A stretch of DNA of 35,384 bases from Candidatus Merdisoma merdipullorum (GCA_018715645.1 DVLE01000041.1:1-35384), one strand, 5' to 3'. Counted from the first letter of the stretch, positions 6,791 to 16,079 are shown. Numbers and translations are program-made. The notes: a model not told the origin generated them from the sequence alone.

Positions 6791-7717
6791 ATGAAGACGA
6801 CACAGATAAGAAATTCTCTGATTCTGCTGCTGACCGCGGTGATCTGGGGCGTGGCTTTTGTGGCCCAGAGCGTAGGTATGGATTATGTGGGGCCTTTTAC
6901 CTTTACCTGCGTGCGTTCCCTGATCGGTGGTCTGGTGCTGATTCCCTGCATCGCTTTGCTGAACCGGGCAGATGGTAAAAATAAAAAAAGAATGGAAGCG
7001 GATGCCGGTGCAAAAACGCCGGAGGAAAAAAGAAAAGAACGCAGGCTCCTCCTCCTGGGCGGAATCTGCTGCGGCCTGGCTCTCTGCGCGGCAAGCTGTT
7101 TTCAGCAGTTTGGCATTCAGTACACGACAGTGGGAAAGGCAGGCTTTATCACTGCCTTTTATATCATTATTGTTCCGGTACTCAGTCTGTTTTTCGGAAA
7201 GAAATGCGGTCCCCAGATCTGGGCTGGCGTGGCCCTTGCCCTGGGCGGCCTGTACTTCCTCTGCATCACAGAAAGCTTCCGGATAGGTATGGGAGACATT
7301 CTTGTATTTATCTGCGCCCTTCTTTTTGCGGCGCATATTCTGGTGATCGATTATTTTACGCAGTATGTGGACGGAGTGAAAATGTCCTGCATTCAGTTCT
7401 TTGTCTGCGGCATTGTATCCGGAATCGCGATGCTGCTCTTTGAAAAGCCGGATCTTTCCGCAATCCTGGCGGCCTGGCAGCCCGTACTGTATGCCGGCGT
7501 GCTTTCCAGCGGAGCAGGCTACACCCTGCAGATCATCGGACAAAAAGGAATGAATCCGACAGTAGCCTCCCTGATCCTCAGTCTGGAATCCGTAGTTTCG
7601 GTTCTGGCCGGACTGCTCATCCTGGGACAGACCTTGAGTAGCCGGGAGATTCTTGGCTGTGTGCTGATGTCCGCAGCGATCGTGCTTGCCCAGCTTCCCC
7701 AGAAGAAGCCTGCGTAA
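6791..7717 (+). CDS. DMT-superfamily transporter (EamA family)
   Basis: A 308-residue membrane protein with ten hydrophobic segments in two EamA repeats. The first repeat opens with TAVIWGVAFVAQSVGMDYVGPFTF, cut here in description but located at about 15-38. The second ends with ASLILSLESVVSVLAGLLILGQ (about 257-278). The Pro/Gly and Glu placement there is typical of the family. A charged cytoplasmic loop (about 62-90, rich in K, R and E) separates segments two and three and is longer than usual. Such proteins export amino acids, metabolites or drugs; substrate is unknown. It starts 6 nt after the lipoprotein stop, with GAGGGG nine bases upstream. Its TAA lies in the structured repeat that begins at about 7716. 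Confidence 0.92.
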   Translation: MKTTQIRNSLILLLTAVIWGVAFVAQSVGMDYVGPFTFTCVRSLIGGLVLIPCIALLNRADGKNKKRMEADAGAKTPEEKRKERRLLLLGGICCGLALCAASCFQQFGIQYTTVGKAGFITAFYIIIVPVLSLFFGKKCGPQIWAGVALALGGLYFLCITESFRIGMGDILVFICALLFAAHILVIDYFTQYVDGVKMSCIQFFVCGIVSGIAMLLFEKPDLSAILAAWQPVLYAGVLSSGAGYTLQIIGQKGMNPTVASLILSLESVVSVLAGLLILGQTLSSREILGCVLMSAAIVLAQLPQKKPA

Positions 7718-7806
7718 GAAAATGATTCAGGTGAGAGCAAATCCCATTCGCGAAGCGAATTTGGAATGGATTTGCGAATATTACTGTGAGCGAAGCGAAC
7801 AGTAAT
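7716..7806 (+). repeat. Structured intergenic repeat, copy A
   Basis: This element starts at the stop of the transporter gene (TAAGAAAATGATTCAG). It contains hairpin ATTCGC-GAA-GCGAAT (7746-7760), enclosed by AAATCC (7739-7744) and GGATTT (7768-7773). A second stem follows, ATTACTGT (7780-7787) with ACAGTAAT (7799-7806). The same order of blocks recurs at 34472-34560 with a different but still self-complementary hairpin. It may also terminate the upstream operon. Confidence 0.7.
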
Positions 7807-7836
7807 GTAAAGTTCATGTAAAGTCTGCCGATTCAG

Positions 7837-7865
7837 TTGAAGCGGCAGAGGAAATCAACTATAAT
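7837..7865 (+). promoter_or_regulatory. Promoter of the rimO operon
   Basis: TTGAAG (7837-7842), 17-bp spacer and perfect TATAAT (7860-7865). The transcript would start near 7872, only about 20 nt before the rimO ATG. Confidence 0.7.
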
Positions 7866-7891
7866 ATTTCAAGTAAGAAAGAGATTATTCC

Positions 7892-9241
7892 ATGAAAATT
7901 TTGTTTATATCCCTTGGCTGTGACAAAAATCTGGTGGACTCTGAAGTTATGCTGAAGCTGCTGGAACAAAAAGGGTATCAGTTTACGGATGACGAGGCAG
8001 AAGCGGACATCATCGTGATCAATACCTGCTGCTTCATCAACGATGCCAAAGAGGAGAGCGTAAATACGATCCTTGAAATGGCAGAGTACCGGAAAAACGG
8101 AAACTGCAAGGCTCTGATCGTTACAGGTTGTCTGGCTCAGCGCTATCAGAAGGAAATCACGGACGAGATAGAAGAAGTAGACGCCGTCCTTGGCACTGCG
8201 ACCTATGATGCGATTGTGGAAACTGTGGAAAAGGTTCTGGGCAGGGATCCGGGCCATGGAGATGCCGGAGCAAAAGAGCTGCGTTTTGAGGATGTGGATC
8301 GTTTGGTTCCCGATCAGGGAGGACGTATTCTGACCACGGGCGGTCACTACGCTTATCTGAAGATCGCGGAGGGCTGCGACAAGCACTGCACCTACTGCAT
8401 CATCCCCAAGCTGCGGGGACGGTTCCGGAGCGTTCCTATGGAACGGCTGGTTGCGGAGGCGAAGACGCTGGCGGACCAGGGAGTAAAGGAGCTGATTCTG
8501 GTAGCTCAGGAGACCACCCTTTACGGCGTCGATCTGTATGAAGAGAAGAAGCTGCCGGAGCTGCTTAAGCGGCTGGCAGGGATTCACGGAATCCGTTGGA
8601 TTCGGGTGGAGTACTGTTATCCGGAGGAGATCACGGAGGAGCTGATCCGGGTGATCAAAGAAGAACCGAAAGTCTGTCATTATCTGGATTTGCCGATTCA
8701 GCACGCTTCTGACAGAATCCTGAAACGGATGGGAAGGAGAACGACGCAGGCTGATTTGAGGCGTATCATTGAGAGGCTGCGTGAGGAAATTCCGGACATC
8801 TGCCTTCGGACGACATTGATTTCCGGATTTCCGGGTGAAACGCAGGAGGATCATGAGGAGCTGATGCGCTTTGTGGACGATTGTGAATTTGATCGCCTAG
8901 GCGTTTTTGCTTATTCGCCGGAGGAGGATACGCCTGCGGCGCTTATGCCGGACCAGATTCCGGATGAGGTGAAGGAAGAACGGCGGGGCGAGCTTATGGA
9001 ACTCCAGCAGGAAATCGCGTTCGAGAAAGCGGAGGCCATGGAAGGCCGTGAGCTTGAGGTTATGATAGAGGGAAAGGTGGCCGACGAAAATGCCTATGTG
9101 GGGCGGACTTATATGGATGCTCCAGGAGTAGACGGCTACATTTTTCTGAATACGGATGAGACGCTGATGAGCGGTGATTTCGCAAAGGTCCGCGTAACAG
9201 GAGCGGCAGAATATGATCTGATAGGAGAATTGATGGAATGA
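7892..9241 (+). CDS. rimO: Ribosomal protein S12 methylthiotransferase RimO
   Basis: A 449-residue radical-SAM methylthiotransferase, the family's normal length. It has three parts. The N-terminal UPF0004 domain begins MKILFISLGCDKNLVDSE, with C10 as a ligand of the auxiliary cluster. The radical-SAM core carries GCDKHCTYC (CxxxCxxC, about 158-166) followed by IPKLRGRFRS. A C-terminal TRAM domain follows (about 380-449). It adds a methylthio group to the conserved aspartate of ribosomal protein S12. The SLGCDKNLVDSE opening and the GRFRS after the cluster favour RimO over MiaB. The ribosome-binding site is modest (AAAGAGA). Its stop overlaps pgsA by four bases, the common rimO-pgsA arrangement in Firmicutes. 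Confidence 0.96.
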   Translation: MKILFISLGCDKNLVDSEVMLKLLEQKGYQFTDDEAEADIIVINTCCFINDAKEESVNTILEMAEYRKNGNCKALIVTGCLAQRYQKEITDEIEEVDAVLGTATYDAIVETVEKVLGRDPGHGDAGAKELRFEDVDRLVPDQGGRILTTGGHYAYLKIAEGCDKHCTYCIIPKLRGRFRSVPMERLVAEAKTLADQGVKELILVAQETTLYGVDLYEEKKLPELLKRLAGIHGIRWIRVEYCYPEEITEELIRVIKEEPKVCHYLDLPIQHASDRILKRMGRRTTQADLRRIIERLREEIPDICLRTTLISGFPGETQEDHEELMRFVDDCEFDRLGVFAYSPEEDTPAALMPDQIPDEVKEERRGELMELQQEIAFEKAEAMEGRELEVMIEGKVADENAYVGRTYMDAPGVDGYIFLNTDETLMSGDFAKVRVTGAAEYDLIGELME

Positions 9242-9780
9242 ATCTTCCAAATAAACTTACAATACTTAGAGTGATTATGATTCCCTTTTTCGTGGTGTTT
9301 ATGCTGACGGATCTGGGAGGCGATTATGGGAAATATATTGCGTTGGCTATTTTTGTAGTCGCCAGCCTGACAGATCTTCTGGATGGAAAGATCGCAAGAA
9401 AGCGTGGGCTTGTGACGAATTTTGGTAAATTTATGGATCCGCTTGCAGACAAGCTGCTGGTGTGTTCGGCCCTGATTTGTCTGGTGGAGATGGAGCGTCT
9501 GGCAGCGTGGATGGTGATTGTGATCATTTCCAGGGAATTTATCATCAGCGGATTTCGTCTGATCGCCTCGGATAATGGAGTGGTAATTGCGGCAAGCTAT
9601 TGGGGAAAGTTCAAGACAACCTTCCAGATGATTATGATCATTCTTTTGATTCTGGATCTGGGAGGAAGCTTTGCGGTAATTGAGACGGTGGTAACCTGGA
9701 TTGCATTGATTCTGACAGTGATTTCCCTGCTCGATTATCTGATAAAAAATAAAGGTATACTGCTGGAAGGAGATATATAA
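9238..9780 (+). CDS. pgsA: CDP-diacylglycerol-glycerol-3-phosphate 3-phosphatidyltransferase
   Basis: A 180-residue membrane enzyme that makes phosphatidylglycerol phosphate from CDP-diacylglycerol and glycerol 3-phosphate. The CDP-alcohol phosphotransferase signature is complete: D46-x2-D49-G50-x2-A53-R54-x8-G63-x3-D67-x3-D71. The N-terminus NLPNKLTILRV is characteristic of PgsA. Several hydrophobic segments follow (about 8-25, 33-45, 74-100, 132-150 and 153-170). It is translationally coupled to rimO through an ATGA overlap and precedes cinA by 3 nt. Confidence 0.96.
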   Translation: MNLPNKLTILRVIMIPFFVVFMLTDLGGDYGKYIALAIFVVASLTDLLDGKIARKRGLVTNFGKFMDPLADKLLVCSALICLVEMERLAAWMVIVIISREFIISGFRLIASDNGVVIAASYWGKFKTTFQMIMIILLILDLGGSFAVIETVVTWIALILTVISLLDYLIKNKGILLEGDI

Positions 9781-9783
9781 GAT

Positions 9784-11034
9784 ATGGTAGCGGAATTGAT
9801 TTCCGTGGGTACGGAACTTCTGCTTGGAAATATTGTCAATACAAATGCGGCCTTTCTGGCCAGAGAATGCGCGAAGCTTGGATTGTCTCTCTACTATCAG
9901 ACGACAGTCGGAGATAATCCGGAGCGTTTAAGAGAGACGGTGCGGCAGGCGCTTGAGCGTTCGGATGTGGTGATACTGGGCGGCGGCCTGGGACCGACGC
10001 AGGATGATCTGACGAAGGAAATTACGGCCGAGGTTTTTGGGCAGAAACTGAAGGAGGACGCTCATACAAGAGAGCGGATTCAGACTTATTTTGATGCCCG
10101 CGGCACAAAGAATATCACGGAAAACAACTGGAAGCAGGCTATGGTTCCTGAAGAGGCGATTGTGGTGGATAATGATAACGGTACGGCGCCCGGCCTGATT
10201 CTGGAGAAGGACGGAAAGATTGCGATTTTGCTTCCGGGACCGCCCAATGAGCTGATCCCGATGTTCAGGAAGGATATTTATCCCTATCTTCATGAAAAGC
10301 AGCCGGAGACCATCGTGTCTGAGATGGTTAAGCTGTGCGGTATCGGAGAAAGCCGTGCGGAGACTATGATCTCGGATATGATCGAGGCTCAGACGAATCC
10401 TACCATCGCTACCTACGCGAAGACCGGAGAGGTGCATCTGCGGGTAACGGCCAGAGCGGAGAGCGAGGAAGCGGCCAGGCTCCTGATTAAGCCTGTGCTG
10501 AAAGAGCTTCGGGTAAGATTTGGTTCCCAGATCTACACGACGGATGAACATGTGTCGTTGGAACAGGCCGTCGTGGATCTCTTGAAGGAGCAGGAACTGA
10601 CGCTGACTACGGTGGAGTCCTGCACGGGAGGTTTGCTGGCCGGACGTCTCGTTAATGTGCCTGGCGTGTCCGAGGTACTGAAGCAGGGCTTTGTGACCTA
10701 TTCCAATAAGGCAAAGCGCAAGCTTGTAGGCGTCAAAAAGGCGACGCTTCGGGAATATGGAGCAGTCAGCGATCGCACGGCCAGAGAGATGGCAAGAGGC
10801 GCGATCCTGACGACGGGCGCGGACGCCGCAGTGGCGGTCACAGGAATCGCGGGACCGGACGGGGGAAGCGTGGAAAAACCGGTAGGCCTTGTCTATATCG
10901 CGGTGGCTGTCCGGGGACAGATGTATGTGCAGGAATGCCATTTTACTGGAGACAGGCTTAAGATACGGGAAAGTTCTGTCGCCAGCGCTCTGACGCTTCT
11001 GCGCACAGGAATTTTAGAAACTGCTGAAGATTAA
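9784..11034 (+). CDS. cinA: CinA-like competence/damage-inducible protein
   Basis: A 416-residue two-domain protein. The N-terminal MoCF/COG1058 domain (about 1-170) begins [13 protein letters not shown] and includes GGLGPTQDD and LPGPPNE. The C-terminal CinA domain (about 255-416) carries the [14 protein letters not shown] and TGIAGPDGG motifs of PncC-type nicotinamide-mononucleotide deamidases. In the family the N-domain hydrolyses ADP-ribose or NAD-related compounds and the C-domain recycles NMN. AAGGAGATAT precedes the start. In many Firmicutes recA follows cinA; here dut follows, 22 nt after the stop, so any competence or recombination link by position is absent. Confidence 0.95.
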   Translation: MVAELISVGTELLLGNIVNTNAAFLARECAKLGLSLYYQTTVGDNPERLRETVRQALERSDVVILGGGLGPTQDDLTKEITAEVFGQKLKEDAHTRERIQTYFDARGTKNITENNWKQAMVPEEAIVVDNDNGTAPGLILEKDGKIAILLPGPPNELIPMFRKDIYPYLHEKQPETIVSEMVKLCGIGESRAETMISDMIEAQTNPTIATYAKTGEVHLRVTARAESEEAARLLIKPVLKELRVRFGSQIYTTDEHVSLEQAVVDLLKEQELTLTTVESCTGGLLAGRLVNVPGVSEVLKQGFVTYSNKAKRKLVGVKKATLREYGAVSDRTAREMARGAILTTGADAAVAVTGIAGPDGGSVEKPVGLVYIAVAVRGQMYVQECHFTGDRLKIRESSVASALTLLRTGILETAED

Positions 11035-11056
11035 CGGTAAGCTGACGGAGGATGAG

Positions 11057-11500
11057 ATGGAGGAAACAAAGAAAATACGTATCAAGTATTTTACGGACAA
11101 GATTGACAGACTGACCTATATCGGAGGAAAGTCGGACTGGATTGATCTGCGCTGCGCAGAGAATATTCAGATGAAGGCCGGAGAGTTCCGGCTGCTTCCC
11201 CTTGGCGTCGCCATGGAACTGCCTGAAGGTTATGAAGCCCATGTCGTTCCCCGCAGCAGCACCTTTAAAAGCTTCGGAATTATTCAGACGAATCATATGG
11301 GTATCATAGACGAGACCTATTGCGGAGACAACGATCAGTGGTTTATGCCTGCCTACGCTCTGCGGGATACGGAAATCCATGTGAACGACAGGATTTGTCA
11401 GTTCCGGATCTTGGAACATCAGCCCAGGCTGGTATTTGAGGAGACTGAAAAACTTGGAAATACAGACAGGGGCGGCCACGGCAGCACCGGAAAGGCGTAA
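11057..11500 (+). CDS. dut: dUTP diphosphatase (trimeric type)
   Basis: A 147-residue homotrimeric-type dUTPase that hydrolyses dUTP to dUMP and keeps uracil out of DNA. Motif I is WIDLRCA and motif II is VPRSST. Motif III is [14 protein letters not shown], keeping the catalytic Asp and the Tyr. Motif V is DRGGHGSTG, close to the C-terminus. Two positions differ from the textbook form: a Thr replaces the second Asp of IDxDY, and His replaces the Phe of GGFGSTG that stacks on the uracil. GGAGGATGAG precedes the ATG. It lies between cinA and ppx, apparently in the same operon. Confidence 0.92.
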   Translation: MEETKKIRIKYFTDKIDRLTYIGGKSDWIDLRCAENIQMKAGEFRLLPLGVAMELPEGYEAHVVPRSSTFKSFGIIQTNHMGIIDETYCGDNDQWFMPAYALRDTEIHVNDRICQFRILEHQPRLVFEETEKLGNTDRGGHGSTGKA

Positions 11501-11504
11501 AGAT

Positions 11505-13043
11505 ATGCAGATCATAACATTTGCTTCGATTGAAATAAGTTCCTACGAAGTAGGAATGAAGATTCTTGAGCTGTCTTCCAAAAATGGGATGAGAGAAATC
11601 GACTATATCCGCCATGGTCTGGCGTTGGGAAAGGACGCTTATGTCTATGGTGAGATAGGAAATGAGCTTTTGGAGGAACTCTGTGAGATCTTAGAGGATT
11701 TCACACGGATTATGAAGGAATATCAGGTCGACGATTATCGGGCCTGCGCCACAAGCGCTATTCGGGACGCAAGAAATTGCCTGCTGATTTTGGATAAGAT
11801 TCGGGTGCGGACCGGCCTGGAGATCGAGGTCTTAAGCAATTCTGAGCAGAGGTTTCTGGGATATAAATCTATTGCGTCTAACGAAGAATCTTTTCAGAAA
11901 ATCATTCAAAAGGGAACGGCTATCGTAGATGTAGGAGGGGGAAGTATTCAGATTTCCCTGTTTGATAAGGACGCCCTGGTATCTACTCAGAATCTTCGAC
12001 TGGGAATCGTCCGTATCCGTGAACGCCTGGCAGAAGTGGAGCAGCGGACCACCCATTTTGACGAGATCATAGAGGAGATGATCAACAACGAGCTGAACAG
12101 CTATAAGCGTCTTTACCTGAAGGATCGGGAGATCAAGCACATGATTCTGGTTGGCGACTATATCAATCAGCTTACCACCCGCAGGCGGGGCGAGAAAAGC
12201 GTATCCTTTACCCGCGAGGAGTATCAGAAGCTTTACCAGGAGATAGTTTCCCGCTCTCCCCAGGAGATGGTAGGGAGGCTGGGAGAAATCTCAGATAATA
12301 TGTCTCTGGTAATGCCGGCGTTGATTATCTATCGCAGACTGATAGAGGAGACGGGAGCGGAAAAGCTTTGGATCCCAGGTCTGAATCTCTGTGATGGTCT
12401 TGCCTATGACTATGCGGAGCGCAAGAAAATATTTAAGTCCAGCCACAATTTTGAAAATGACATCATCGAGGCTGCCAAGAATATCGCCAAGCGCTACCAG
12501 AGCAATAAGACGCATCTGGCAGGGACTGAATACCTGGCGCTTACGATTTTCGACAAGATGAAACGGATTCATGGCATGAGCAAGCGGGAGCGGCTTCTGC
12601 TGCAGATCGCAGTGCTGCTGCATGACTGCGGAAAGTACATCAGCATGAACCGGACGGCCCAGTGTTCCTATGAGATCGTGATGTCCACGGAGATCATCGG
12701 CCTGTCCCACAGGGAGAGAGAGATTATTGCGAATGCAATCCGTTTCAATACAGAGGAGTTTGTTTCTTTTGAGGAATTTTCCATGGGCTGCAGCCTTGAC
12801 AGAGACGACTATCTTCTGACAGCCAAGATCAGCGCGATTCTCCGGGTGGCCAATTCTATGGACCGCAGTCATAAGCAGAAATTCAAAAACGTAAAGGTTA
12901 CCTTGAAGGACAGGGAACTGATCGTTGTGGTGGATACGGTGGAGGATATTACGCTGGAGCAGGGGCTTTTCTCTCATAAGGCGGATTTCTTTGAAACTGT
13001 TTTCAGTATCAGGCCCATAATTCGGCAGAAAAGGCAGGTATAG
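11505..13043 (+). CDS. ppx: Ppx/GppA phosphatase with C-terminal HD domain
   Basis: A 512-residue exopolyphosphatase-type protein. The N-terminal ASKHA fold (about 1-310) has ATSAIRDARN (82-91) and the phosphate-binding DVGGGSIQI (142-150). The C-terminal region carries an HD-type motif, LLHDCGKY, with H373 and D374. The usual reaction is removal of terminal phosphate from polyphosphate or conversion of pppGpp to ppGpp. Linkage to ppk1, 3 nt downstream, favours a polyphosphate role. The frame is open from 11436 inside dut, but ATG 11505 gives the natural N-terminus (MQIITFASIEISSYE). Its ribosome-binding site is weak (GGAAAGG). In strict Ppx proteins the opening is AAIDxGSNS; here ASIEISSYEVG is divergent, so exact activity is less certain. 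Confidence 0.9.
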   Translation: MQIITFASIEISSYEVGMKILELSSKNGMREIDYIRHGLALGKDAYVYGEIGNELLEELCEILEDFTRIMKEYQVDDYRACATSAIRDARNCLLILDKIRVRTGLEIEVLSNSEQRFLGYKSIASNEESFQKIIQKGTAIVDVGGGSIQISLFDKDALVSTQNLRLGIVRIRERLAEVEQRTTHFDEIIEEMINNELNSYKRLYLKDREIKHMILVGDYINQLTTRRRGEKSVSFTREEYQKLYQEIVSRSPQEMVGRLGEISDNMSLVMPALIIYRRLIEETGAEKLWIPGLNLCDGLAYDYAERKKIFKSSHNFENDIIEAAKNIAKRYQSNKTHLAGTEYLALTIFDKMKRIHGMSKRERLLLQIAVLLHDCGKYISMNRTAQCSYEIVMSTEIIGLSHREREIIANAIRFNTEEFVSFEEFSMGCSLDRDDYLLTAKISAILRVANSMDRSHKQKFKNVKVTLKDRELIVVVDTVEDITLEQGLFSHKADFFETVFSIRPIIRQKRQV

Positions 13044-13046
13044 CAG

Positions 13047-15182
13047 ATGGAAAAAACAGATTTTACAAAAACGGAATACTACAGAAACAGAGAGCTTTCC
13101 TGGCTGGCTTTCAATGAAAGAGTGCTGAGCGAGGCGCGTGATAAAAGTATCCCTTTGTTTGAGCGTCTGAAATTCTTGAGTATTACTGCCTCCAACCTGG
13201 ATGAATTTTTCATGATCCGGGTGGCTTCTCTGAAGGATATGGTGAATGCCAACTATACGAAAAAGGATATTGCAGGGCTTACGGCTCAGGAGCAGCTCGA
13301 TCGAATCGGAGAGGAAACGCAAAAGCTGGTTGGCCTTCAGTATTCCACCTATTCCCGTTCTCTGCTTCCGATGCTGCGCCAGCATGGTTTGAATGTGATT
13401 CAGCAGCACGAGGAACTGACTGAGGAACAGGGCGTTTATGTGGATCGGTATTTCAGGGATAATGTTTATCCGGTGCTTACGCCTATGGCGGTGGATTCTT
13501 CGAGACCTTTTCCGCTGATCCGCAATAAAACCCTGAATATCGGCGCTCTTCTGTCCAAAAAGAACCAGAGCGGGAAGGATAAGGAGATGGAATTTGCCAC
13601 GGTTCAGGTTCCTTCGGTTCTTCCGCGTATCGTACCCCTTCCCCATGGAAAGGATGGCAGCAGGACTGTGATTTTGTTGGAAGAAGTGATCGAGCGCAAT
13701 ATGCAGCAGCTCTTCCTGAGTTACGACATTATCTGCGCGTCTCCTTATCGGGTAATGCGAAACGCGGATCTGACCATTGAGGAGGATGAAGCGGCAGATC
13801 TTCTGAAAGAGATTCAGAAGCAGCTGAAAAAGCGTCAGTGGGGCGAAGTCATCCGTCTGGAGGTAGAAGAAAAGATTGACAAGCGTTTGCTGAAGCTGCT
13901 GCGCAAGGAATTCGACATCAGGGACGAGGCCATCTATAAGATCAACGGTCCGCTCGATTTGACATTCCTGATGAAGATGTATGGTCTGGAAGGCTTTGAC
14001 GATTTGAAGAATCCGAAGCATGTGCCGGCTCCGGTCAGAGAGCTTCCGGCGGACTGTGACATTTTTGAGGAAATCCGCAAAGGAGATATATTGCTCCACC
14101 ATCCCTACCAGACCTTTGATCCGGTCGTGAAGTTTGTGCGCGACGCCGCCGTCGATCCGAAGGTTTTGGCTATCAAGCAGACACTTTACCGCGTCAGCGG
14201 CAATTCGCCGATTATCGCGGCGCTGGCCCAGGCTGCTGAGAATGGAAAGCAAGTCTCTGTTCTGGTAGAGCTGAAAGCGCGTTTTGACGAGGAAAATAAT
14301 ATTATCTGGGCGAAGATGCTGGAAAAAGCAGGATGCCATGTAATCTACGGACTGGTGGGCCTGAAAACCCACAGCAAAATTACGCTGGTTGTGCGCAGAG
14401 AGGAAGATGGAATCCGCCGTTACGTTCACCTGGGAACCGGAAATTATAATGATTCCACAGCCAAGCTTTACACAGATCTGGGCCTTCTGACCTGCTCGGC
14501 GCCGATTGGTGAGGACGCCACTGCCGTATTTAATATGCTTTCCGGGTATTCGGAGCCTGCGTTCTGGAATAAGCTTACTCTTGCGCCCATCTGGCTGAAG
14601 GACAGATTCCTGCAGTTAATAGAACGGGAAAAAGAACACGCGAAGAATGGCGGCGAGGGGCGTATCATTGCAAAGATGAATTCCCTCTGCGACAGGGATG
14701 TAATTGCGGCTCTTTACGAAGCCTCTGCCGCAGGCGTCAAGATCGATCTGGTAGTACGCGGCATCTGCTGTCTGAAGGTAGGAATCCCTGGCGTCAGCGA
14801 GAATATTTCCGTGCGTTCCATCGTAGGAAATTTCCTGGAGCATAGCCGGATTTACTATTTTTACAATAACGGGCAGGAGGAGGTCTACTGCTCCAGCGCA
14901 GACTGGATGCCGAGAAATCTGGAAAAGCGGGTAGAGATTCTGTTTCCTGTTGAACGGCCGGAACTGAAAGAGGAAGTGATTCATATTCTGGATATTGAGC
15001 TTCAGGACAATGTGAAGGCTCATGTCCTTCAGCCGGACGATACCTATGTCAAGGTAGACCGCAGAGGAAAGGTGGCCTTGAATTCTCAGGATTATTTCGT
15101 GGAGGAGGCCAGGGAAAAGGCACGCGCCGAGGAGACGCCGGTAAACAGCCGTGTATTTATTCCGGAAGAACCCGCGCAGTAG
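13047..15182 (+). CDS. ppk1: Polyphosphate kinase 1
   Basis: A 711-residue PPK1, full length for the family. It reversibly transfers the gamma-phosphate of ATP to a growing polyphosphate chain. The N-terminal domain begins YYRNRELSWLAFNERVLSEA, a hallmark of the family, and continues with SNLDEFFMIRV. The phosphohistidine motif is LKTHSK with H442. YVHLGTGNYND (about 454-464) and the second HKD-like segment LEHSRIYYFYNNG follow. SADWMPRNLEKRVE is also diagnostic. It starts 3 nt after ppx, so the making and breaking enzymes are made from one message. It appears to end the operon that starts at rimO, although no strong terminator follows. Confidence 0.97.
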   Translation: MEKTDFTKTEYYRNRELSWLAFNERVLSEARDKSIPLFERLKFLSITASNLDEFFMIRVASLKDMVNANYTKKDIAGLTAQEQLDRIGEETQKLVGLQYSTYSRSLLPMLRQHGLNVIQQHEELTEEQGVYVDRYFRDNVYPVLTPMAVDSSRPFPLIRNKTLNIGALLSKKNQSGKDKEMEFATVQVPSVLPRIVPLPHGKDGSRTVILLEEVIERNMQQLFLSYDIICASPYRVMRNADLTIEEDEAADLLKEIQKQLKKRQWGEVIRLEVEEKIDKRLLKLLRKEFDIRDEAIYKINGPLDLTFLMKMYGLEGFDDLKNPKHVPAPVRELPADCDIFEEIRKGDILLHHPYQTFDPVVKFVRDAAVDPKVLAIKQTLYRVSGNSPIIAALAQAAENGKQVSVLVELKARFDEENNIIWAKMLEKAGCHVIYGLVGLKTHSKITLVVRREEDGIRRYVHLGTGNYNDSTAKLYTDLGLLTCSAPIGEDATAVFNMLSGYSEPAFWNKLTLAPIWLKDRFLQLIEREKEHAKNGGEGRIIAKMNSLCDRDVIAALYEASAAGVKIDLVVRGICCLKVGIPGVSENISVRSIVGNFLEHSRIYYFYNNGQEEVYCSSADWMPRNLEKRVEILFPVERPELKEEVIHILDIELQDNVKAHVLQPDDTYVKVDRRGKVALNSQDYFVEEAREKARAEETPVNSRVFIPEEPAQ

Positions 15183-15249
15183 CAGTCTGGAGTCCTGGGA
15201 CCGTATCTGCGCAGAGAAAAATATAAAATGATAAGAGGAGGGGATTATC

Positions 15250-16011
15250 ATGTTTCAAATCAAAAATTTTACGGACAACGATGATGTGAGAATCCTGGAA
15301 AAGCGGGGAGCATTTACAGTAGTGGAATATTTAAGGGATCTCAGCGTGACTCCGTCCAGCGCGCAAAACGCTTATTTCTGCAACGAGATGAATGTGCGCA
15401 GGCGTCAGGTGATATGCGACCTGAGCAGAAGCAGCGTAACGCTTCAGGCCGGAGCCATGCAATGGATGGCGGGGAATGTGAATGCGACGACCGGCATCAA
15501 GGGAGTCGGAGATCTGTTTGGAAAGGCCGTACGGGGAAAGGTGTCCGGAGAATCGGCAATCAAGCCTGAATATACGGGAGATGGAATTCTGGTTCTGGAG
15601 CCTACCTATCGCTACATCCTTCTGGAAGATTTAAATGACTGGAATGGATCCATTGTTTTGGATGATGGTTTGTTTCTTGCCAGCGAATCTGCACTGAAGC
15701 ATAAGGCTGTGATGCGATCTAATATTTCCTCTGCGATTGCAGGCGGCGAGGGGCTGTTCAATCTGGGACTAAGCGGTTCGGGCGTCGTATGTCTGGAATC
15801 CAACAGTCCAAGGGAAGAATTGATTGAAATTAATCTTCAGAACGATGTTTTGAAAATCGATGGAAATATGGCTATTGCCTGGAGCGGAAGTCTGGAATTT
15901 ACAGTGGAACGCTCCGGGAAAAGTCTCATTGGTTCGGCAGCGTCAGGGGAAGGGCTTGTAAACGTATACCGGGGAACGGGAAAAGTTCTTCTGGCGCCGG
16001 TAGCAAGATAA
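15250..16011 (+). CDS. AIM24 family protein
   Basis: A 253-residue protein of the AIM24 (TIGR00266-like) family, which adopts a beta-rich fold related to tubby/scramblase-type domains. Recognisable points are SVTLQAGAMQWMAGNV (about 62-77) and the repeated short Gly-rich strands (GGEGLFNLGLSGSG at about 167-180, ASGEGLVNVYRGTGKVLLAP near the end). The bacterial role is unknown; the yeast relative is mitochondrial. An AGGAGGGG lies 8 nt before the ATG. The gene follows ppk1 by 67 nt and may be read through from it. Confidence 0.85.
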   Translation: MFQIKNFTDNDDVRILEKRGAFTVVEYLRDLSVTPSSAQNAYFCNEMNVRRRQVICDLSRSSVTLQAGAMQWMAGNVNATTGIKGVGDLFGKAVRGKVSGESAIKPEYTGDGILVLEPTYRYILLEDLNDWNGSIVLDDGLFLASESALKHKAVMRSNISSAIAGGEGLFNLGLSGSGVVCLESNSPREELIEINLQNDVLKIDGNMAIAWSGSLEFTVERSGKSLIGSAASGEGLVNVYRGTGKVLLAPVAR

Positions 16012-16070
16012 CCATTAGCTGGGCTTCATAAAAAATTAAGATTTTGTTCGTGGCTATTGTTCCTGGGAAA

Positions 16071-16079
16071 TGTTATAAT
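16071..16079 (+). promoter_or_regulatory. Extended -10 promoter for the YehR-like lipoprotein gene
   Basis: TGT followed by perfect TATAAT (16074-16079). No good -35 is present at 17 bp (TGGCTA), consistent with an extended -10 type. The leader is about 40 nt and ends in GGGAGGG. Confidence 0.55.

Noticed and set aside
12291-14429. 712-codon open frame on the minus strand
   Set aside because: It is antisense to ppx and ppk1, whose identity is certain; the product is rich in H, R, Q and L without domains, as expected from codon bias.
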